Assembly: GCF_902859805.1 (NCBI RefSeq)
Contig: NZ_CADIKC010000016.1
Coordinates: 1-64,000, forward strand
DNA length: 64,000 nucleotides
Direction of reading: 5' to 3'
From: Paraburkholderia sediminicola
Lineage (GTDB): Bacteria; Pseudomonadota; Gammaproteobacteria; Burkholderiales; Burkholderiaceae
Shown here: piece after piece, positions 54,588-62,957 of the stretch
Numbering within the stretch: position 1 is the stretch's first letter
Layout of the letters: the number at the start of each line of letters is the position of its first letter
Made by a program: the position numbers and the translations under genes
Notes under the pieces: model-generated
Seen by the model: the letters and a program-made list of their open reading frames with translations, nothing else
Told to the model about the DNA's origin: nothing
Databases searched by the model: none

Positions 54588-57500
54588 ATGCAAACCACCG
54601 ACAACGCGACGACCCGGTACGAGGGTTCACCGGCTGGCCAGGCCTTCGGCCAGACACAAGGCGCCCAGGCGCTCGCGCCGCAAGTGACCTACGCCGACTA
54701 CAAGGTGATCCGTCGTAACGGCAGCGTGGTGTCGTTCGAGCCGTCGAAAATCGCCATCGCCGTGACGAAGGCATTTCTGGCCGTCAACGGTGGTCAAGGC
54801 GCGGCGTCGGCTCGCGTGCGCGAACTGGTCGAGCAACTCACGCAGAACGTGGTGCGCGCACTCGTGCGCAGCCGTCCGAACGGCGGCACGTTCCATATTG
54901 AAGACATCCAGGATCAGGTCGAACTCGCGCTGATGCGCGGCGGCGAACACAACGTCGCGCGTGCGTACGTGCTGTACCGCGAGAAGCGCACCCAGGCGCG
55001 CGGTCATGACGACCAGATCGTCGCCAGCACGCCGGGTCTGAACGTTACCGACAACGGCGTGACGCGTCCGCTCGACATGGCTGCGCTGCGCGGCATCATC
55101 GAACTGGCTTGCTCGAACCTGGGCGACGCCGTGAGCGCCGATCCGATCATCGCGGAAACGGTCAAGAATCTGTACGACGGCGTGCCGATGGCCCAGGTAT
55201 ACGACTCGGCAATTCTGGCTGCCCGCACGATGATCGAAAAGGACCCGGCATACAGCCAGGTCACCGCACGCATCCTGCTGCACACGATCCGCCGCGAGAT
55301 CCTCGAAGAGGAAGTCACGCAAACGGAAATGGCCGACCGCTATGCCGAGTACTTCCCTCAGTTCATCAAGCGCGGCATCGGCGCCGGCCTGCTCGACGAC
55401 AAGCTCCAGCAGTTCGACCTGAAGCGCCTCGGCGCCGCGCTCGACAACAGCCGCGACCTGCAGTTCGGCTACCTCGGTCTGCAAACGCTGTATGACCGCT
55501 ACTTCCTGCATCACGACGGCGTGCGCATCGAAATGCCGCAGGCATTCTTTATGCGTGTCGCAATGGGCCTGTCGCTGAACGAGATCGATCGCGAAGCGCG
55601 CGCCATCGAGTTCTACAACATCCTGTCGAGCTTCGACTTCATGTCGTCCACGCCGACGCTGTTCAATTCGGGCACGCATCGCTCGCAACTGTCGTCGTGC
55701 TACCTGACCACGGTCGACGACGACCTCGACGGCATCTACGAAGCGCTGAAGGAAAACGCGCTGCTGTCGAAATTCGCCGGCGGTCTGGGCAACGACTGGA
55801 CGCGCGTGCGTGCTCTGGGTTCGCACATCAAGGGCACCAATGGCAAGTCGCAAGGCGTCGTGCCGTTCCTGAAGGTCGTCAACGACACGGCTGTCGCCGT
55901 GAACCAGGGCGGCAAGCGCAAGGGCGCGGTCTGCGCGTACCTGGAAACGTGGCACCTGGACATCGAAGAATTCCTCGAGCTGCGTAAGAACACGGGCGAC
56001 GACCGTCGTCGCACCCACGACATGAACACGGCGAACTGGATTCCCGACCTGTTCATGAAGCGCGTGATGGAAGGCGGCGACTGGACACTGTTCTCGCCGT
56101 CCACCTGCCCGGACCTGCACGACCTGTTCGGCGCGGAATTCGAAACGGCTTACACGGCTTACGAAGACAAGGTCGCGCGCGGCGAGATCAAGCTGTTCAA
56201 GAAGATCCCGGCGGCGCAACTGTGGCGCAAGATGCTGGGCATGCTGTTCGAAACCGGCCACCCGTGGATCACGTTCAAGGATCCGTGCAATGTGCGTTCG
56301 CCGCAACAGCACGTCGGTGTCGTCCACTCGTCGAACCTGTGCACGGAAATCACGCTGAACACCAGCGACGCCGAAATCGCCGTCTGTAACCTGGGCTCCG
56401 TGAACCTCGTCGCTCACCTGAAGGAACAGGCCGACGGCACCCTGGCGCTCGACCACGAGAAGCTGAAGCGCACCGTCAGCGTCGCGATGCGCATGCTCGA
56501 CAACGTGATCGACATCAATTACTACGCAGTCGCCAAGGCGCGTAACTCGAACCTGAAGCACCGTCCGGTCGGCATGGGCATCATGGGCTTCCAGGACTGC
56601 CTGCACCTGCTACGCACGCCGTACGCGTCGCAAGAGGCGGTTGCGTTCGCCGATACGTCGATGGAAGCGGTCTGCTACTACGCTTACTACGCGTCGACGG
56701 AACTGGCGCAGGAACGCGGCCGTTATTCCAGCTACCGCGGCTCGCTGTGGGATCGCGGCATCCTCCCGCAAGACTCGGTGAAGCTGCTGGCCGAAGCGCG
56801 CGGCGGTTATGTCGAAGTCGATTCGAGCGAATCGATGGACTGGACCGAACTGCGTTCGCGTATCGCCACCTACGGCATGCGCAACTCGAACTGCGTCGCC
56901 ATCGCTCCGACGGCGACCATCTCGAACATCATCGGCGTGTCGGCCTGTATCGAACCGACGTTCCAGAACCTGTATGTGAAGTCGAATCTGTCGGGCGAAT
57001 TCACGGTGGTCAACGACTACCTGGTGCGCGACCTGAAGGAACGCGGTCTGTGGGACGAAGTGATGGTCGCCGACCTGAAGTACTTCGACGGCACGCTCTC
57101 GCGCATCGACCGCATCCCGGCCGACCTGCGCGCGATCTACGCGACCGCGTTCGAACTCGATCCGGTGTGGCTGGTCGAGGCGGCTTCGCGTCGTCAGAAG
57201 TGGATCGACCAGGCGCAGTCGCTGAACATTTACATGGGCGGCGCGTCGGGCAAGAAGCTCGATGAGATCTACAAGCTCGCATGGGTGCGCGGTCTGAAGA
57301 CGACCTACTACCTCCGCACGATGGCGGCGACGCACGTCGAGAAGTCGACGGTGGCGCACGGCGCGCTGAACGCGGTGAGCTCGGGTGGCGGCGAAGGATC
57401 GGGCGGTGCGGGTGGTGTCGGCGGCGGCGCGGCAGGTGGCTTCGGCGCGAGCGGCGGTGCAGCTTCGGGCGGCATCCAGGTTGCGGCGGCAGCGCCGGCA

Positions 57501-57593
57501 ATTGCGGTCGAAGCAGCGCCGGAAGCAGATGGTCCGGTGTGCATGATGCGTCCGGGCGATGCTGGTTTCGACGAGTGCGAAGCTTGCCAGTAA
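54588..57593 (+). CDS. nrdA: Class Ia ribonucleoside-diphosphate reductase, alpha (large) subunit
   Basis: Reduces ribonucleoside diphosphates to deoxyribonucleotides with the NrdB radical. ATG at 54588 follows CAGGAGC. At 1001 residues it is far longer than E. coli NrdA (761). An N-terminal ATP-cone begins YKVIRRNGSVVSFEPSKI near residue 36, and a second, degenerate cone-like segment follows before residue 230. The catalytic core shows SSCYLTTVDDD near 368, NLCTEITLN and VCNLGSVNL with the active-site Asn, Cys, Glu and Cys near 583-606. After a Gly/Ala/Ser-rich linker near 925-965 the C-terminus DECEACQ carries the redox CxxC pair. Confidence 0.94.
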   Translation: MQTTDNATTRYEGSPAGQAFGQTQGAQALAPQVTYADYKVIRRNGSVVSFEPSKIAIAVTKAFLAVNGGQGAASARVRELVEQLTQNVVRALVRSRPNGGTFHIEDIQDQVELALMRGGEHNVARAYVLYREKRTQARGHDDQIVASTPGLNVTDNGVTRPLDMAALRGIIELACSNLGDAVSADPIIAETVKNLYDGVPMAQVYDSAILAARTMIEKDPAYSQVTARILLHTIRREILEEEVTQTEMADRYAEYFPQFIKRGIGAGLLDDKLQQFDLKRLGAALDNSRDLQFGYLGLQTLYDRYFLHHDGVRIEMPQAFFMRVAMGLSLNEIDREARAIEFYNILSSFDFMSSTPTLFNSGTHRSQLSSCYLTTVDDDLDGIYEALKENALLSKFAGGLGNDWTRVRALGSHIKGTNGKSQGVVPFLKVVNDTAVAVNQGGKRKGAVCAYLETWHLDIEEFLELRKNTGDDRRRTHDMNTANWIPDLFMKRVMEGGDWTLFSPSTCPDLHDLFGAEFETAYTAYEDKVARGEIKLFKKIPAAQLWRKMLGMLFETGHPWITFKDPCNVRSPQQHVGVVHSSNLCTEITLNTSDAEIAVCNLGSVNLVAHLKEQADGTLALDHEKLKRTVSVAMRMLDNVIDINYYAVAKARNSNLKHRPVGMGIMGFQDCLHLLRTPYASQEAVAFADTSMEAVCYYAYYASTELAQERGRYSSYRGSLWDRGILPQDSVKLLAEARGGYVEVDSSESMDWTELRSRIATYGMRNSNCVAIAPTATISNIIGVSACIEPTFQNLYVKSNLSGEFTVVNDYLVRDLKERGLWDEVMVADLKYFDGTLSRIDRIPADLRAIYATAFELDPVWLVEAASRRQKWIDQAQSLNIYMGGASGKKLDEIYKLAWVRGLKTTYYLRTMAATHVEKSTVAHGALNAVSSGGGEGSGGAGGVGGGAAGGFGASGGAASGGIQVAAAAPAIAVEAAPEADGPVCMMRPGDAGFDECEACQ

Positions 57594-58297
57594 GAAGCCT
57601 CGCAACTACCGGGTAAGCATGAAGCAGGCGGCAGGATCGCTGCTTGCTAAACGGGTTGTAGGTAAAGACCCGAATGCAGCGATCAGCAAGCTTGATAGAA
57701 GTGATGCATAAGCGAAGTAGACGAGCGGCGCAGCGAAACGAAATCGACGTTGCGCCGCTCGTCGAAAAGCAGCGAAGCACGACAAGCAAATGAAGTCGTG
57801 AAGCGGCAGACAAACAGCAGGCAAGCGGTAAGCAAGTAGTAGATGACGCAGTCAGCAGTCGGCAGCACAGACGAAGCGCTCGACATGAAGCGCTCAGCAA
57901 ACGCTCCGGTCGAAGGTCGATCGACACAGCCGGCCCGATGCATCGCTCGACATTGCATTGAACTTCACCTCGCCAGCACGGACGAACAGGCAATCGCGGG
58001 ACAGCCGGAACGTCAGCACGAGGCAGCAGGAAGCAATCGCAAAACGCTGCAAGCACGCTCCGCAATACAGATAGATAGAGCAGCGAAACGTCGCTTCGAC
58101 ACGTTGCTCTTCGAGCTCGCGAAGCACCTCGACGACACGCGTTCAACTCGCTTCACATGAGGCGACACACACAGTCTGTTGAACAAAGTGTTGTATGAAC
58201 GTAGCAACGCGAATCGAAAACAGGATTTTTCATCAGCGAACTCTTTTATCGCTCGTGAAAAGATGGTACAAACCGTTCTAAATTGATGGTGACATTT
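57594..58297 (+). other. Large spacer between nrdA and nrdB (no convincing gene)
   Basis: This 704-base gap is T-poor on the plus strand (for example 6 T in each of the 60-base rows starting at 57781, 57841 and 58021) and rich in GAAGC/AGCGA words. It contains a 13-bp inverted repeat at 57720-57732 with 57751-57763, loop 18 bases, no T-tail. Two weak reading frames exist: 57619-57711 (30 residues) and 57843-58160 (105 residues, ATG, no ribosome site, mixed third positions). The last 130 bases are AT-richer and probably hold the nrdB upstream region. Confidence 0.6.
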
Positions 58298-59533
58298 ATG
58301 CTCAACTGGGATGACGAGATCACTGCCGTAACTCCCTCGAGCGCTACGCAACAGAATGTGTTGCGCAACGCTGCGGGATCGGCTGTCGGTTCGCAAGTCG
58401 GAACGCGTTCCGCTCCTCACGCTCCCTCGGCTCAAGACATCTTCGCGAACGACATCGCTGTCGCTCCCGTCGCTCATGTGACCCACGCTGCTACCGGAAC
58501 GGCTGCCGCCTCCGAAGCGCGAGTCAATGTCGCCGACAAACGCATCATCAACGGCCAGACCGACGTCAATCAGTTGGTGCCGTTCAAATACAAGTGGGCC
58601 TGGGAAAAGTATCTGGCTGGTTGCGCCAACCACTGGATGCCGCAAGAAGTGAACATGTCGCGCGACATCGCCCTCTGGAAAGACCCGAACGGTCTGACCG
58701 AAGACGAGCGCCGCATCGTCAAGCGCAACCTGGGCTTCTTCGTGACGGCAGATTCCCTGGCCGCCAACAACATCGTGCTGGGCACCTACCGCCACATCAC
58801 GGCGCCCGAATGCCGCCAGTTCCTGCTGCGCCAGGCGTTCGAAGAGGCGATCCACACGCACGCTTACCAGTACATCGTCGAGTCCCTGGGTCTCGACGAA
58901 GGCGAAATCTTCAACGCGTATCACGAGGTTTCCTCGATCCGCGCGAAAGACGAATTCCTGATTCCGTTCATCCATACGCTGACCGACCCGGCCTTCAAGA
59001 CCGGCACGCTCGAGGCAGACCAGACCCTGCTGCGCTCGCTGATCGTGTTCGCCTGTGTGATGGAAGGCCTGTTCTTCTACGTCGGCTTTACGCAAATCCT
59101 GGCGCTGGGCCGTCAGAACAAGATGACCGGCGCGGCGGAACAGTACCAATACATCCTGCGCGACGAGTCGATGCACTGCAATTTCGGCATCGACCTGATC
59201 AACCAGATCAAACTCGAAAACCCGCAACTCTGGACGGCTGAGTTCCGCGCGGAAATCCGCGAGATCTTCCAGCAAGCGGTCGAACTTGAATATCGTTACG
59301 CAGAAGATACGATGCCGCGCGGGGTGCTCGGCCTCAATGCGTCGATGTTCAAGAGCTATCTGCGCTTCATCTGCAACCGCCGTTGCCAGCAGATCGGTCT
59401 CGATCCGCTGTACCCGAACGAGGAAAACCCGTTCCCGTGGATGAGCGAGATGATCGACCTGAAGAAGGAACGCAACTTCTTCGAGACGCGAGTGATCGAA
59501 TATCAGACTGGCGGCGCGCTGACCTGGGAGTGA
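58298..59533 (+). CDS. nrdB: Class Ia ribonucleoside-diphosphate reductase, beta (small) subunit
   Basis: Di-iron/tyrosyl-radical subunit. The product has 411 residues from ATG 58298 (MLNWDDEITAVTPS); ATG 58286 is an alternative, four codons longer. A variable N-terminus of about 80 residues precedes the core. Metal ligands lie in TADSLAANN, EEAIHTHAYQYI (Glu, His and the radical Tyr four residues after the His, as in E. coli Glu115-His118-Tyr122), MEGLFFYVGF and RDESMHCNFGIDLI. The C-terminus (YQTGGALTWE) would dock on NrdA. It is separated from nrdA by 704 bases and may have its own promoter. Confidence 0.94.
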   Translation: MLNWDDEITAVTPSSATQQNVLRNAAGSAVGSQVGTRSAPHAPSAQDIFANDIAVAPVAHVTHAATGTAAASEARVNVADKRIINGQTDVNQLVPFKYKWAWEKYLAGCANHWMPQEVNMSRDIALWKDPNGLTEDERRIVKRNLGFFVTADSLAANNIVLGTYRHITAPECRQFLLRQAFEEAIHTHAYQYIVESLGLDEGEIFNAYHEVSSIRAKDEFLIPFIHTLTDPAFKTGTLEADQTLLRSLIVFACVMEGLFFYVGFTQILALGRQNKMTGAAEQYQYILRDESMHCNFGIDLINQIKLENPQLWTAEFRAEIREIFQQAVELEYRYAEDTMPRGVLGLNASMFKSYLRFICNRRCQQIGLDPLYPNEENPFPWMSEMIDLKKERNFFETRVIEYQTGGALTWE

Positions 59534-59975
59534 TCCGGGTTCGTGTCGCAGATGCATTCATTTTGGGGATGCCGGCAGGCTTCGGCCGCGGCAATTTAGT
59601 TAGGAGCAGAACCGCCTGATGCAAATTGTGCCCAGTGCGCCGCGTGCCTTCGCGGCCCACAAACATGACTGGCACTTTGCGAACCCTTCAGTGGGATGGG
59701 CAAACTTCCCCCCGGAAAAAGCCGCTGGCGTCGCCGCCAGCGGCCCGATCAAGCAATTGCCGGCGTTGAGATCCAGCGCCGACCAGATCTGGCGCGCGGT
59801 GCCCAAGGGCACGGCGCGCCTTACCGCATTCATTAGCGTAAGCGCGCAGCACCTGCGTACGCCGATGAATAGCCCGCTTCGTAGCGCGCGCCCTGAGAAG
59901 CGTCCGCGGGAAGCGGGTTTTGACGAAGGGTGTAGTTTGAACTGACTCTCATCTGAAAACCTGAAGGAGAAAATG
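59534..59975. other. Structured intergenic region between nrdB and the histone gene
   Basis: This 442-base gap contains several strong stems and an orphan minus-strand terminator (listed separately). Stems: 59791-59797 and 59799-59804 with 59807-59812 and 59814-59820 (13 bp with one G-G mismatch); a competing stem around 59814-59846 (GCGCGC, bulged C, TTAC with GTAAGCGCGC); and CGCTTC/GAAGCG near 59879-59902. Reading frames exist on both strands (for example 59619-59945 plus, 108 residues) but have no recognised domain. Confidence 0.55.
59716..59744 (-). terminator. Orphan intrinsic terminator on the minus strand
   Basis: On the minus strand a 10-bp perfect stem (59744-59735 with 59730-59721) with a GCGA loop is followed by T5 (59720-59716). 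No annotated minus-strand gene reads into it: nrdB and the histone gene both run the other way. It suggests a minus-strand small RNA starting between about 59745 and 59975. Confidence 0.65.
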
Positions 59976-60590
59976 ATGGCAACTATCAAGAAAGCAGCAG
60001 CTAAGAAACCCGCAGCGAAGAAAGCTGCTCCGGCTAAGAAGGCCGCTCCGGCGAAAAAAGTCGCTGCCAAGAAAGTCGCAGTGAAGAAGGTTGCAGCGAA
60101 GAAGGCTGCGCCGGCGAAGAAGGTCGCTGCCAAGAAGGTCGCAGTGAAGAAGGTTGCAGCGAAGAAGGCACCGGCAAAGAAGGCAGCGCCGGCTAAGAAA
60201 GCAGCAGTGAAGAAGGTTGCAGCAAAGAAGGCAGCACCGGCGAAGAAGGCCGCAGCAAAGAAGGCGCCGGCTAAGAAGGCTGCTGCCAAGAAGGCTGCGC
60301 CTGCCAAGAAGGCTGCTGCCAAGAAAGCTGCGCCTGCCAAGAAGGCTGCCGCCAAGAAGGCTGCGCCTGCTAAGAAGGCTGCCGCTAAAAAGGCTGCGCC
60401 TGCGAAGAAGGCTGCCGCGAAGAAGGCCGCTGCTCCTGCCAAGAAGGCTGCCCCTGCGAAGAAGGCTGTTGCCAAGAAGGCTGCTCCTGCTCCCGCTGCG
60501 ACGTCTGTCTCGAGCGCACCGGCGGCGACGGTGAAGACCGCGCTGAACCCGGCAGCTGCATGGCCGTTCCCGACGGGCAGCCGTCCGTAA
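59976..60590 (+). CDS. Histone H1-like Lys/Ala/Pro-rich DNA-binding protein
   Basis: The 204-residue, very basic, low-complexity protein is built from AKK/PAKK units, like HctB, AlgP and other bacterial H1-like histones that bind and compact DNA without sequence specificity. ATG at 59976 is preferred to the adjacent ATG 59973 because AAGGAG at 59964-59969 is then 6 bases away. The N-terminal part has a 63-bp near duplication (60048 and 60111); the middle has four 33-bp tandem units (60285-60416), each KKAAPAKKAAA in frame. A short non-repeat C-terminus (NPAAAWPFPTGSRP) follows. A strong terminator ends the unit. Confidence 0.88.
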   Translation: MATIKKAAAKKPAAKKAAPAKKAAPAKKVAAKKVAVKKVAAKKAAPAKKVAAKKVAVKKVAAKKAPAKKAAPAKKAAVKKVAAKKAAPAKKAAAKKAPAKKAAAKKAAPAKKAAAKKAAPAKKAAAKKAAPAKKAAAKKAAPAKKAAAKKAAAPAKKAAPAKKAVAKKAAPAPAATSVSSAPAATVKTALNPAAAWPFPTGSRP

Positions 60591-60677
60591 GCAGTAGAAG
60601 TACTTCGACACGTCGTACTGTGTGTCGATGATCGAGTAGCGCTTGAAGCAACATCACCGAGCGCTACTCGGTCAGGG

Positions 60678-60713
60678 TCCCGTTGCCGGGTTTCCGGCGA
60701 CGGGATTTTTTTT
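60678..60713 (+). terminator. Intrinsic terminator after the histone gene
   Basis: A 12-bp stem (60678-60689 with 60694-60705, one G-T wobble) has a GTTT loop and is followed by eight T residues (60706-60713). Confidence 0.9.
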
Positions 60714-60763
60714 GCTCGGGCGAAGGCGCGGGCTTGGAGAAACGAGTTCAAAACCCGCAGGCG

Positions 60764-60798
60764 AAAAAAAAACGCATGCACAGTGAAGGCATGCGTTT
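60764..60798 (-). terminator. Intrinsic terminator of the glycine-zipper lipoprotein gene
   Basis: On the minus strand a 10-bp stem (60798-60789 with 60779-60770) is followed by a T-run (the plus-strand A-run 60764-60772), 49 bases after the stop codon. Confidence 0.85.
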
Positions 60799-60846
60799 GA
60801 GGTCGTCGCGGCGGCGCGTGAAGCGCGGCCGCACGAGAGGGGAAAC

Positions 60847-61323
60847 CTAGTGCGTGACGCGCGTGACGCCGCCGCTGGAAAGCAGACGGACGCGTTCGCC
60901 GGCGCGGAAGATTTCGCCGGTAGCGCTTTGCGTGATCGCGCGCATGTCGCCGTTATCGAGTCGCACGGTGATCTCGAGGCCGTCGTGCACCGCAACGCCG
61001 TTCTCGACCGCATTGCCTGCCACCGCGCCGGCCAGGCCGCCGATGATGCCAGTCACGATCGAGCCGCGACCGCCGCCGATCGCGCTGCCGGCCACCGCGC
61101 CCAACGCACCGCCGCCGATCGCACCCAGGCCGCTCGGCTGGCCGTTGTTCGAACTGATCTTCACGGCCCGAACGCTGTCGACGGTGCCCATGCGGACCGT
61201 CTCTTCGCGCTGTGCCTGCGACGCCGTGTAGACGTCGGCAGAACTGCTGTTGTACGCACACCCCGACATGGCCAGCGAACCGGCAATCAAGGCGGCCACT
61301 ACCACGCGACTCGTTGTTCTCAT
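60847..61323 (-). CDS. Glycine-zipper 2TM-domain lipoprotein (SlyB/Pcp-like)
   Basis: The 158-residue outer-membrane lipoprotein has a signal ending at a lipobox (MSGC, Cys22). A glycine-zipper segment, GALGAVAGSAIGGGRGS followed by IVTGIIGGLAGAVAGNAVE (about 72-108), could insert as a hairpin in the membrane, and a C-terminal beta domain (ITVRLDNGDMRAITQ) follows. SlyB-type proteins stabilise the outer membrane. ATG at 61323; 25 bases separate it from the kinase gene upstream on the minus strand, so cotranscription is likely. Confidence 0.85.
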   Translation of the reverse strand: MRTTSRVVVAALIAGSLAMSGCAYNSSSADVYTASQAQREETVRMGTVDSVRAVKISSNNGQPSGLGAIGGGALGAVAGSAIGGGRGSIVTGIIGGLAGAVAGNAVENGVAVHDGLEITVRLDNGDMRAITQSATGEIFRAGERVRLLSSGGVTRVTH

Positions 61324-61348
61324 TCCCTAACTCCAATAGCTTGCGGCA

Positions 61349-62287
61349 TTACTGCAGGTCGTATCCGAACGCCTGCTTGAACCGTTCGTTGATCTCCGCC
61401 CGGTTGGGCGCGTAGTTTTGCGGGCCCTGGTGTTCGATCTTCAGCGCGCCCATCAGGCTCGCCAGACGCCCCGTGGTCGCCCAGCCAAGCTTGTTCTCGA
61501 TGCCGTAGAGCAAGCCGCCGCGGAACGCGTCGCCACAGCCCGTAGGGTCGAGCACCTGCTGTGCCTTGACCGCCGGAATGGCTTCGATGCCGCCAGCATG
61601 ATGGATCTGCGCGCCTTGTTCGCCGAGCGTGACAATCAGCGCTTCGACCTTGCCGGCGATCTCTTCGATCGACCAACCCGTTTTGTTGCTCACCAGTTTG
61701 GCTTCGTAATCGTTGACAGCTACGTAAGTAGCAAGTTCAATCATGCGGCGCAGCGACTCACCGCTGAAGAGCGGCAAACCTTGGCCTGGATCGAAGATAA
61801 ACGGCACGCCGGCCGCTGCCAGGTGCTCGGAATGCTGGATCATGGCGTCGTAACCGTCCGGTCCGACGATGCCGAGCGTAATGCCCTTCGCTTCGTCAGC
61901 GCGGTTCAGATGCGCCTGCATCATCGCGCCCGGGTGGAACGCGGTGATCTGGTTGTTTTCGAGGTCGGTGGTGATCATCGCCTGGGCCGAGTACGTGTCC
62001 GGCACCACCAGCACGTTTTCCGTCGAGAGGCCGAGCTCCTTGAAGCGGTCCATGTAGAGCTGCGCGTCGATCGCGCCAAGCGCGCCCATGATGCGCGCGT
62101 TGCCACCGAGCAGATGCAGCGAGTAGGCAATGTTGCCCGCGCAGCCGCCGAACTCACGGCGCATCGTCGGCACGAGGAAGCTCACGTTCAGGATGTGGAC
62201 CTGCTCCGGCAGGATGTGCTCCCGAAAGCGGCCTTCGAAAGTCATGATGTTGTCGTAGGCGAGCGAACCGCAAATCAGCGTAGCCAA
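61349..62287 (-). CDS. PfkB-family carbohydrate (adenosine-type) kinase
   Basis: Ribokinase-fold kinase of 312 residues. The N-terminal substrate region is FGGCAGNIAYSLHLLGG near 47-63, and the C-terminal anion-hole/catalytic motif is DPTGCGDAFRGGLLYG near 246-261 with the catalytic Asp. I choose a TTG start at 62287 with AGGA upstream, because the family N-terminus is MATLICGSxAYDNI; the ORF to 62350 adds a non-conserved leader. Homologues are annotated as adenosine kinase or sugar kinase; the substrate is not certain. Confidence 0.82.
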   Translation of the reverse strand: MATLICGSLAYDNIMTFEGRFREHILPEQVHILNVSFLVPTMRREFGGCAGNIAYSLHLLGGNARIMGALGAIDAQLYMDRFKELGLSTENVLVVPDTYSAQAMITTDLENNQITAFHPGAMMQAHLNRADEAKGITLGIVGPDGYDAMIQHSEHLAAAGVPFIFDPGQGLPLFSGESLRRMIELATYVAVNDYEAKLVSNKTGWSIEEIAGKVEALIVTLGEQGAQIHHAGGIEAIPAVKAQQVLDPTGCGDAFRGGLLYGIENKLGWATTGRLASLMGALKIEHQGPQNYAPNRAEINERFKQAFGYDLQ

Positions 62288-62339
62288 GGCGAGCGTTCCT
62301 GTAAAAATCGATAAAGAGAATGGGCACGACGATGTGACA

Positions 62340-62362
62340 GCGCCGCGCATGAAGCGCGGCGC
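62340..62362. other. GC-rich hairpin between tpx and the kinase gene
   Basis: GCGCCGCGC-ATGAA-GCGCGGCGC is a 9-bp perfect stem. No T-run stands on either side, so it is not a standard intrinsic terminator; it may be a processing or Rho-pausing structure after tpx. Confidence 0.45.
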
Positions 62363-62383
62363 CGGGGTTCGTGCGCGAAGGTT

Positions 62384-62884
62384 TTACTTCAGCGCGGCAA
62401 GCGCTGCGTCGTAGTTCGGCTCGTTCTTGATTTCGCCGACCAGTTCAGCGTGCACGACCTTGTCGTTTTCGTCGACGACCACCACGGCGCGTGCCGTCAG
62501 ACCCGTCAGCGGGCCGCTCGTGACATCCACGCCATAGGCTTGCGCGAACTCATGGCCGCGGAATGTGGACGCCGTCACGACGTTCTCGATGCCTTCTGTC
62601 GTGCAGAAGCGCGAGGCGGCGAACGGCAGGTCGCCCGACACGACGATCACAGCCGTGTTGCTCAGCTTGGCTGCAGCCTCGTTGAACTTGCGGGTCGAGG
62701 TGGCGCAGGTCGGCGTGTCGAGGCTCGGGACGATGTTCAGCACCTTGCGCTTGCCGGCGAAGTCGGCCAGCGACAGCGGCTTCAGATCCTTGCCGACCAG
62801 CGAGAAGGCGGGGGCATTCTGGCCCACGCTCGGGAACGTGCCGGCTACTTCGATCGGGTTGCCACCCAGCGTAACTTGACTCAT
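62384..62884 (-). CDS. tpx: Thiol peroxidase
   Basis: Atypical 2-Cys peroxiredoxin that reduces peroxides with thioredoxin. ATG at 62884 gives MSQVTLGGNPIEVAG; the frame to 62926 is not conserved. The 166-residue length is typical. The peroxidatic Cys is in SLDTPTCATSTRKFN (near residue 60) and the resolving Cys in SRFCTTEGIENV (near 94), the Tpx pair forming an intramolecular disulfide. With the peroxiredoxin at 25986 it is the second peroxide-reducing gene in the window. Confidence 0.94.
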   Translation of the reverse strand: MSQVTLGGNPIEVAGTFPSVGQNAPAFSLVGKDLKPLSLADFAGKRKVLNIVPSLDTPTCATSTRKFNEAAAKLSNTAVIVVSGDLPFAASRFCTTEGIENVVTASTFRGHEFAQAYGVDVTSGPLTGLTARAVVVVDENDKVVHAELVGEIKNEPNYDAALAALK

Positions 62885-62957
62885 GTTGTCGTGCTCCGAA
62901 AATTCGTCAGTGATGACGGTGAACACGCCCGGTCAGTGCCGGGCGCGCGAGGATGCG

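Noticed and set aside
57843..58160. A 105-residue ORF in the nrdA-nrdB spacer as a confirmed gene
   Set aside because: No ribosome site, mixed third-base use unlike neighbouring genes and no recognisable domain; kept only as a possibility in the spacer entry.
60285..60435. Tandem 33-bp repeats as a CRISPR array or VNTR outside a gene
   Set aside because: The repeats have no unique spacers and stay in frame within an H1-like histone of Lys/Ala/Pro repeats.
59600..60781. A 393-residue Phe/Ala/Leu-rich protein antisense to the histone gene
   Set aside because: It is the reverse complement of the AKK codons; the repeats make an artificial open frame. Its last 80 or so codons, beyond the histone gene, are considered under the structured region instead.
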